From contig DAIDIX010000045.1 in assembly GCA_027451645.1 (NCBI GenBank), positions 1-10,470 of the forward strand: a stretch of DNA of 10,470 nt, written 5' to 3'. Position 1 is the first letter of the stretch, and each line of letters starts with the position of its first letter. Made by a program: the position numbers and the translations under genes. The notes below the pieces were generated by a model, which worked only from the letters and a program-made list of their open reading frames with translations, had not been told where the DNA came from and did not search any database. This DNA comes from Candidatus Dormiibacterota bacterium. Its GTDB lineage: Bacteria; Chloroflexota; Dormibacteria; Aeolococcales; Aeolococcaceae. Below, piece by piece: positions 6,658 through 10,470 of the stretch.

Positions 6658-7554
6658 ATGATTAGACGACATCATTCAGCACGCTTTGTGCTGGCAGCAT
6701 TCCTTCCGCTGCTTGCAGTGTTCGCACTGCCAGCGACATCTCTTGCAGCTACGCAGCCTCAGCTCGGCTCAGCACAGAACTACACTGTGATAGCTGCAAC
6801 GACTATCACAAATACGGGATCCTCAGTCATCTCGGGAAACCTGGCATTGAGCCCAGGAAGCTCCGTGACCGGGTTTCCTCCTGGTGTCATCACTGGTACC
6901 CGGCAGGTGGCAACTGCCACTGCAGTCCAGGCCCAGAATGATCTCACGTCGGCGTATCTGCAGGCAGCAGCAGCTCCCTCCACGATGAATCTTTCCGGGA
7001 AGGATCTTGGAGGCCTTACGCTCACGCCTGGCGTGTACACGTTCAGCTCGTCAGCTGCACTGACTGGAGCAATCACCCTCAACGGGAATGGCGTGTACAT
7101 CTTCCAGATAGGATCCACGCTCACGAGCGCGAGCAACGCCTCGATCGTGCTGGAAAATGGTGCACAGGCCTGCGCAGTGTACTGGAAGGTTGGAAGTTCC
7201 GCGACACTGGGCAGACAGTCGCATCTCGTGGGCAATGTCATGGCACTTACCAGCATCACCATGGATACCGGGGCGAGCCTTCTTGATGGACGTGCGCTCG
7301 CGAGAACTGGCGCACTGACGCTCGATGCCAACCAGGTCACTGCTCCCCAGGGCGCTTGCACTGTGGGACTGTCTGCAACTCCCACACCAGCGCCAACTGC
7401 AACCCCTGCAGCGTCTGCAACGCCTGGTGCTGCAGCTGGTGTCCCTGCTACAGGAGCGGATCCTGGAGGTACCATCATTCCCGGAGTGCTGCTGGCTGCG
7501 CTTGGCCTCATCACCATTGTCGTGATGAGGCGCATGCATCTCTATCGGCTCTAG
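6658..7554 (+). CDS. Sortase-anchored ice-binding-like (DUF3494) surface protein
   Basis: This gene encodes 298 residues. The ATG at 6658 follows GGAG by eight bases and begins a signal peptide (MIRRHHSARF, hydrophobic core, cleavage near TSLAA). The frame is open 31 codons further upstream, but that part lacks a ribosome site. Residues about 33-230 are a DUF3494 ice-binding-like domain. Its hallmarks are LGSAQNYTVIA, ITNTGSSVISGNLALSPG, VTGFPPGVI, DLGGLTLTPGVYTF, VYIFQIGSTLT, GAQACAVYWKVGSSATLG, NVMALTSITMDTGASL and DGRALARTGALTLD. The fold is a right-handed beta-solenoid. Members bind ice or serve as adhesins, and many occur in non-cold organisms. A Thr/Pro/Ala linker (TPTPAPTATP) leads to VPATG, a hydrophobic helix and the tail RRMHLYRL, a sortase cell-wall signal with V in place of L. 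It is the longest gene in the tRNA-bounded segment. Ice binding itself is not shown by the sequence. Confidence 0.93.
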   Translation: MIRRHHSARFVLAAFLPLLAVFALPATSLAATQPQLGSAQNYTVIAATTITNTGSSVISGNLALSPGSSVTGFPPGVITGTRQVATATAVQAQNDLTSAYLQAAAAPSTMNLSGKDLGGLTLTPGVYTFSSSAALTGAITLNGNGVYIFQIGSTLTSASNASIVLENGAQACAVYWKVGSSATLGRQSHLVGNVMALTSITMDTGASLLDGRALARTGALTLDANQVTAPQGACTVGLSATPTPAPTATPAASATPGAAAGVPATGADPGGTIIPGVLLAALGLITIVVMRRMHLYRL

Positions 7555-7752
7555 GTGTAATACCCAAGGCGCTTTTGCAGGCTGTGGAAAAGCTGGAGGA
7601 CGTACTCCAGATCATGCTATGCCGGGTGTGCCGATTTGTCCCCAGGTCTCACACCAGTACGATTGGACATCATTGGAAAGGAATCGTATGCGATGGACTC
7701 GGGCTGGATGTGCAAGGATGTGGCTAGACACTCATGGGAAAGGTCCACGGTA
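7555..7752. other. Gap between the ice-binding-like gene and the tRNA fragment
   Basis: This gap holds a 6-bp hairpin (CTGGAG 7593-7598, CTCCAG 7605-7610) 38 bases after the stop, without a T run. It also holds the 11-mer GTACGATTGGA at 7657-7667, shared with the tRNA upstream region. A 12-base near-repeat TCAT(T/G)GGAAAGG occurs at about 7669 and 7732. No gene is convincing. Confidence 0.4.
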
Positions 7753-7798
7753 GCTCATAGCCCCACGGTCGTAGGTTCGAATCCTGCTCCGCCCACGT
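7753..7798 (+). pseudogene. tRNA-Met 3'-half remnant, right copy of the direct repeat
   Basis: These 46 bases match 4106-4151 of the intact tRNA at 44 positions and include the anticodon-stem 3' side, the T arm and the acceptor 3' strand. The preceding bases CGGTAGCTCA also resemble the tRNA's CGGATAGCTCA. The copy could therefore be a whole tRNA that lost 22 bases between the two GCTCA runs of the gene (4084-4088 and 4106-4110) and whose 5' end has decayed. It cannot fold as a tRNA because the D arm and the 5' acceptor strand are missing. It is either an attachment-site copy left by an integrated element or a decayed duplicate. Confidence 0.8.
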
Positions 7799-7831
7799 AC
7801 GAACGGCATTGGCTGACTGAAGATCGTGATT

Positions 7832-7865
7832 CCTTCACTCCTGCCAACGGTGAAGGTCACTTTTT
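7832..7865 (+). terminator. Possible intrinsic terminator after the tRNA fragment
   Basis: CCTTCAC (7832-7838) and GTGAAGG (7850-7856) pair perfectly around an 11-base loop, and TTTTT follows at 7861-7865 after four bases. This would stop transcription from the left before the toxin-antitoxin operon. The gap before the T run weakens the call. Confidence 0.4.
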
Positions 7866-7884
7866 CAGATCATGCCGATGCGAC

Positions 7885-7913
7885 TGTTCATATGTTATCA
7901 GAGCTGATAACAT
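7885..7913 (+). promoter_or_regulatory. Candidate promoter of the regulator/nucleotidyltransferase operon
   Basis: TGTTCA (7885-7890) and TAACAT (7908-7913) are 17 bases apart, the ideal spacing, though each is only a partial match to consensus. Transcription would begin at or next to the ATG at 7920, and no ribosome site precedes that ATG. A leaderless transcript would explain both. The spacer is occupied by the palindrome. Confidence 0.4.
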
Positions 7914-7914
7914 A
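7891..7914. promoter_or_regulatory. 24-bp perfect palindrome, probable operator
   Basis: TATGTTATCAG and its exact reverse complement CTGATAACATA flank a two-base centre. The site ends five bases before the regulator's start codon and fills the spacer and -10 region of the candidate promoter. XRE-type antitoxins commonly repress their own operon by binding such a site as dimers, so autoregulation is the natural reading. Confidence 0.75.
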
Positions 7915-7919
7915 GCAGC

Positions 7920-8483
7920 ATGGAAGCTTCTACAGAAATTCAGACGTACCGTCAGGCGTCTGGGCTGAGCATTCGGGCACTCGCCAAGCGTGCACAGACT
8001 TCTCCCGCAACACTCTCGCGATATGAGCGGGGCATGATCATGCCTCGACCCGGGACATTGGCACGCATTCTCGATGCTGCAATCATTCCCCGGAGACGGT
8101 GGTCGAGTCTTGAGCGCCTTGCTGCTGCAATACATGAGGCACTTGAGGCAGAGGATGAGGTGTGGGCATGGAAGTGTGTTGGCGAGGTTCTTGACGACGA
8201 GGCAGCCTGCGGTCCGGAGATGACAGCCTGGTTTGTTGCCAAGGCTCCCCAGCGGACCGGAGATATGCGAGCGGATGCGCTTGCTGCAGCCGTCGCAGAG
8301 TACCTCTGTGTGCTCCGGAGCATTCCGAGTCCGACTTGGCTCCATGACCCGCGAATATGCAGGCCCTTCTGGTTCCTCGTTGGTGGGTTGCCAGGCTATG
8401 AAGAAGTCGCACTTGCAGAATCTCCAGCGAGCTTCGCTGCCCGCGGGATCTTCGTTACAAGGGCAGATCTGGATCGCGCATGA
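7920..8483 (+). CDS. XRE-family HTH regulator, probable antitoxin
   Basis: This gene encodes 187 residues. The N-terminal residues 6-54 form an XRE/Cro-type helix-turn-helix: the core IQTYRQASGLSIRALAKRAQ, then the recognition helix SPATLSRYERG and PRPGTLARILDAA. The remainder is a helical domain of about 130 residues ending in WFLVGGLPGYEEVALAESPA...ARGIFVTRADL. From memory this tail recurs in regulators paired with nucleotidyltransferases and probably holds the partner. The stop overlaps the next start (ATGA, 8480-8483), so translation is coupled. No ribosome site precedes the ATG at 7920, which fits a leaderless message, and the palindrome just upstream is the likely self-binding site. The likely role is to neutralise the nucleotidyltransferase and repress the operon. 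It starts 121 bases after the tRNA fragment. Confidence 0.82.
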   Translation: MEASTEIQTYRQASGLSIRALAKRAQTSPATLSRYERGMIMPRPGTLARILDAAIIPRRRWSSLERLAAAIHEALEAEDEVWAWKCVGEVLDDEAACGPEMTAWFVAKAPQRTGDMRADALAAAVAEYLCVLRSIPSPTWLHDPRICRPFWFLVGGLPGYEEVALAESPASFAARGIFVTRADLDRA

Positions 8484-9034
8484 GTCTCGACCCCCTTCTG
8501 AGCCGAGAAGACATGCTGGACATGCTGCGGAGTCTAGGTGCACGTCTCAGGAAGCGTGGTGTGGAGGGGCAGATCTATGTTGTTGGGGGAGCTGCCATGG
8601 CATTTGCCTATGCGCGGGAACGGCAGACTCGTGATATCGATGCCTTCGTGGAGCCTCAGGATATCGTGTTCGAGGAAGTGAGGAAACTTACTCGAGAAGA
8701 GCATCTCAATGAGGAGTGGCTCAATGATACAGCTCGGGCCTTTTTGCCTGAAGTGCGTATTGATGAGGGGCCAGTCGTCCTCGAAGTTCCCGGTCTTACT
8801 GTACGGACAGCACCGGCTGAAATCCTGCTCGCGATGAAGCTTCTTTCTGCCCGCCCGCAAAGAGATGTGGAGGATGTCAGGTTCCTTATGGGACTTCTGG
8901 ATCTCCACTCTGAAGATGAGCTCCGCGATGCATTTGTGCGCTATTATCCCGGGGGCGAGATGCTTGAGCGCTCAATGCGGTTCATTGCAGCAGTTGCCAG
9001 GAAGGAGACTGAAACAGGGGATGATGGGGCCTGA
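8480..9034 (+). CDS. Nucleotidyltransferase, probable toxin (DUF6036/AbiEii-like)
   Basis: This gene encodes 184 residues. The nucleotidyltransferase signature is clear: VVGGAAMAFAY (about 34-44) gives the GG motif, followed by TRDIDAF (50-56) with the metal-binding Asp52 and Asp54. Glu102 in VVLEV is a candidate third acidic residue. Residues 113-136 (AEILLAMKLLSARPQRDVEDVRFL) show the K-x4-R-x3-D-x2-D pattern seen after the core in AbiEii/MenT-like enzymes. Such proteins transfer nucleotides, in known toxin cases to tRNA 3' ends, and are held in check by a neighbouring antitoxin. The gene overlaps the regulator by four bases and has no strong ribosome site of its own. The key residues look intact, so it may be active. 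A non-toxic tRNA- or antibiotic-modifying enzyme is the alternative. Confidence 0.82.
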   Translation: MSLDPLLSREDMLDMLRSLGARLRKRGVEGQIYVVGGAAMAFAYARERQTRDIDAFVEPQDIVFEEVRKLTREEHLNEEWLNDTARAFLPEVRIDEGPVVLEVPGLTVRTAPAEILLAMKLLSARPQRDVEDVRFLMGLLDLHSEDELRDAFVRYYPGGEMLERSMRFIAAVARKETETGDDGA

Positions 9035-9758
9035 GGGGGAAGCGTACACCAGTTTCGCGCGTTGCGTGAAATCGTTGTTACCGCACATGCGTGGAATACT
9101 TTGCAACCTGGTTGACGGACACGTGAGAGGCATGGAGATTGGTGACTGAGTTGGATTTGCGCCTGATATGATCTTTTTGCGACATATGCATTGAAACCTG
9201 TCCACGTTCTGATCAGATGTGCACCGATGGCAGGGAGCATGATGCACGCCATCACGTTCGTATGCTGATGGAGAGCTTCATGGTTGCTATGTCCCTTCTC
9301 GTGACATTTTGAGTTGCAGGTGCTGCTGCACATGCTCCATCCGACTGGAGCCAGCGCAAACTCACTGGAGTCGAGCCACCATCAGCTCAGGATGTTCTCG
9401 CCACTGATGGAACCAGCTGTACGCAGTCAGACAGGTGTGGTATTGCTTCGTTCAGAACATGCGAAAGGCGGGAACTTGCGGTATTGCGCACATTTCATAA
9501 AGGATGGAATGGCCATTCATGATCCCTGCAGTACAGCAGCTACCCGAGTGCGAGTACGCCTTGTTCCAGTCAGCAGTCGTACCTTGGCTGCATAGCTGCC
9601 GCATGCTCCCATTGCAGGAGGGGGAGCTCCATGCGCGATCCAGATCTATCCCTGTGACGAAGATCCCAGGGATCGCTGTGAGGCGTTCACGTCATTTTCC
9701 ATGCAGGAGATCAGTGTTGCTCGATGAACTGCTCATTCACCAGTCGTGGGGGCTGCGA
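9035..9758. other. 724-base stretch without a recognisable gene
   Basis: Short frames exist on both strands, but none has a ribosome site, a recognisable motif or protein-like composition. The stretch separates the plus-strand toxin-antitoxin operon from the convergent minus-strand gene. A single TTTTT at about 9174 has no hairpin before it. It may hold decayed coding sequence or an RNA gene that I cannot identify. Confidence 0.5.
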
Positions 9759-10316
9759 TCAGGAGAGACCATCGTGCTGTGGTGCGAGATCCATTCTCGC
9801 CAGTGTGTCAGCCATCCGCTCTCCGCCAATAGTGCACCGCCGCTCATCACGGTCGATAGCAAAAGGTCCATGGCAGGTGAAACCCTTGGACGTGAGAATG
9901 TGCGGCAGATATGTGGTCACCCACTCCGTAGTGAATTTGGGCTGTCCTGGACCAACTGCACGTGACCGCTCAGCGAGGATGTCCGCAAGAATTGTTGAGC
10001 GGTCCGATGGGAGAATGGTTTGTGTCATCGTATTGACAGTCTTCACCTTCCGGGTGAACCAACGTGATCCAGTTGGGCGACTCCGCGAGACCTGTTCGCT
10101 CCATTCAAGCTTGCCGATGAAATATTCGATCCCATCCCGCATTTCGCCGATGAGAATTCCCTGTTTGGCTGCATGGTGCCCGAAGAGTGGGGCTGCATGG
10201 AGTGGAAGGATCACAGGACCAGACGCACCGGATGTGATGTGGTCTGTTATGGCACGGGCAACATCGAGCTCGCGTTGAGTGTCGTTACGTGATGTGTTGT
10301 GCCAAAGCCGTTTCAT
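9759..10316 (-). CDS. Hypothetical protein, 185 residues
   Basis: The start is well supported: AGGAGGGGG stands just ahead of the ATG at 10316. The protein is soluble, with no signal peptide or membrane helix. A strand-like region VILPLHAAPLFGHHAAKQGILIGEMRDGIEYFIGKL (about 35-70) is followed by a basic segment RSRPTGSRWFTRKVKTV (about 77-93). A helical middle and a C-terminal part with FAIDRDERRCTIGGERMAD come next. I do not recognise a family, and no catalytic motif is obvious. It lies 33 bases after the stop of another minus-strand frame, suggesting an operon. It converges with the toxin-antitoxin genes across a long gap. Confidence 0.72.
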   Translation of the reverse strand: MKRLWHNTSRNDTQRELDVARAITDHITSGASGPVILPLHAAPLFGHHAAKQGILIGEMRDGIEYFIGKLEWSEQVSRSRPTGSRWFTRKVKTVNTMTQTILPSDRSTILADILAERSRAVGPGQPKFTTEWVTTYLPHILTSKGFTCHGPFAIDRDERRCTIGGERMADTLARMDLAPQHDGLS

Positions 10317-10349
10317 GGCCCCCTCCTGGAAACTGGCGATTGTGGTCCA

Positions 10350-10470
10350 TTATTGCAGAATGGAAGTCGTGTGGGCAGCCCATTGCGCTAGGGCACGTGC
10401 TATGGGATGCTGCGGGTAGTGATGCAGCAGGCGTGGCGACATTGTCTTTTCGATGTGTTGGAAATGGCAG
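10350..10470 (-). CDS. 3' end of an unidentified gene (start outside window)
   Basis: One minus-strand frame enters from the right edge and runs 39 codons to TAA at 10352-10350, reading HFQHIEKTMSPRLLHHYPQH and then IARALAQWAAHTTSILQ. The composition is protein-like, and the stop sits just before the ribosome site of the next gene, as in an operon. Another frame is also open across this stretch, and the length is short, so the call is tentative. Confidence 0.45.
   Translation of the reverse strand, partial: CHFQHIEKTMSPRLLHHYPQHPIARALAQWAAHTTSILQ

Noticed and set aside
6780..7535. 251-residue minus-strand frame
   Set aside because: It is the reverse complement of the clear DUF3494 gene and has a Val/Ala/Pro-rich composition typical of a shadow frame.
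7553..7726. Frame with IPKALLQAVEKLEDVLQIML and CRVC after the ice-binding-like gene
   Set aside because: It looks helix-like but has no start or ribosome site of its own and mostly continues a shadow frame. Chance is the simpler reading.
7857..8543. 228-residue minus-strand frame
   Set aside because: It is antisense to the HTH regulator with overlapping domain evidence, and its composition is rich in Cys and Arg without motifs.
9504..9965. 153-residue plus-strand frame
   Set aside because: It overlaps the well-started minus-strand gene at 9759-10316 and has shadow-like composition with no ribosome site.
1..10470. CRISPR array
   Set aside because: No set of regularly spaced identical short repeats is visible. 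The only clear long direct repeat is the tRNA half.

Overview
This is a bacterial window of moderate GC content, by eye a little above 50%. Standard-code stops are used: TGA ends several clear genes, which argues against lineages that recode TGA. The one tRNA gene has no encoded CCA. Two long proteins are secreted, and one ends in an LPXTG-like sortase signal (VPATG, membrane span, basic tail), so a monoderm cell plan is likely. I cannot fix the lineage; Actinobacteria-like groups or a candidate phylum with sortase-anchored proteins would both fit.

Left part (1-3980, all on the minus strand). A secreted protein built of about 115-residue repeats, each with a pair of cysteines, runs off the left edge. 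Upstream of it lie a small acidic protein of unknown function and a 571-residue putative amidoligase (Amidoligase_2 type). The amidoligase and the acidic protein are 17 bases apart and look like an operon.

Centre (4075-7798). An intact tRNA-Met(CAT) is followed 3.65 kb later by a second copy of its 3' half (44 of 46 bases identical). The segment between looks like an accessory island with short genes, long gaps and mixed strands. It holds two paralogous two-helix membrane proteins, a four-helix membrane protein, a small zinc-ribbon protein and a sortase-anchored ice-binding-like (DUF3494) adhesin. No integrase is visible.

Right part (7799-10470). A perfect 24-bp palindrome touches the start of an XRE-type regulator, which overlaps a nucleotidyltransferase by ATGA. 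This is a typical antitoxin and NTase-toxin arrangement, probably with a leaderless transcript. A 724-base stretch without a recognisable gene follows. Last come two minus-strand genes in probable operon, a 185-residue hypothetical protein and the 3' end of another.

Working together: the surface proteins and the amidoligase suggest cell-surface or peptide modification and attachment functions. The tRNA-bounded island and the adjoining toxin-antitoxin module suggest an integration hotspot. The functional links are inference.
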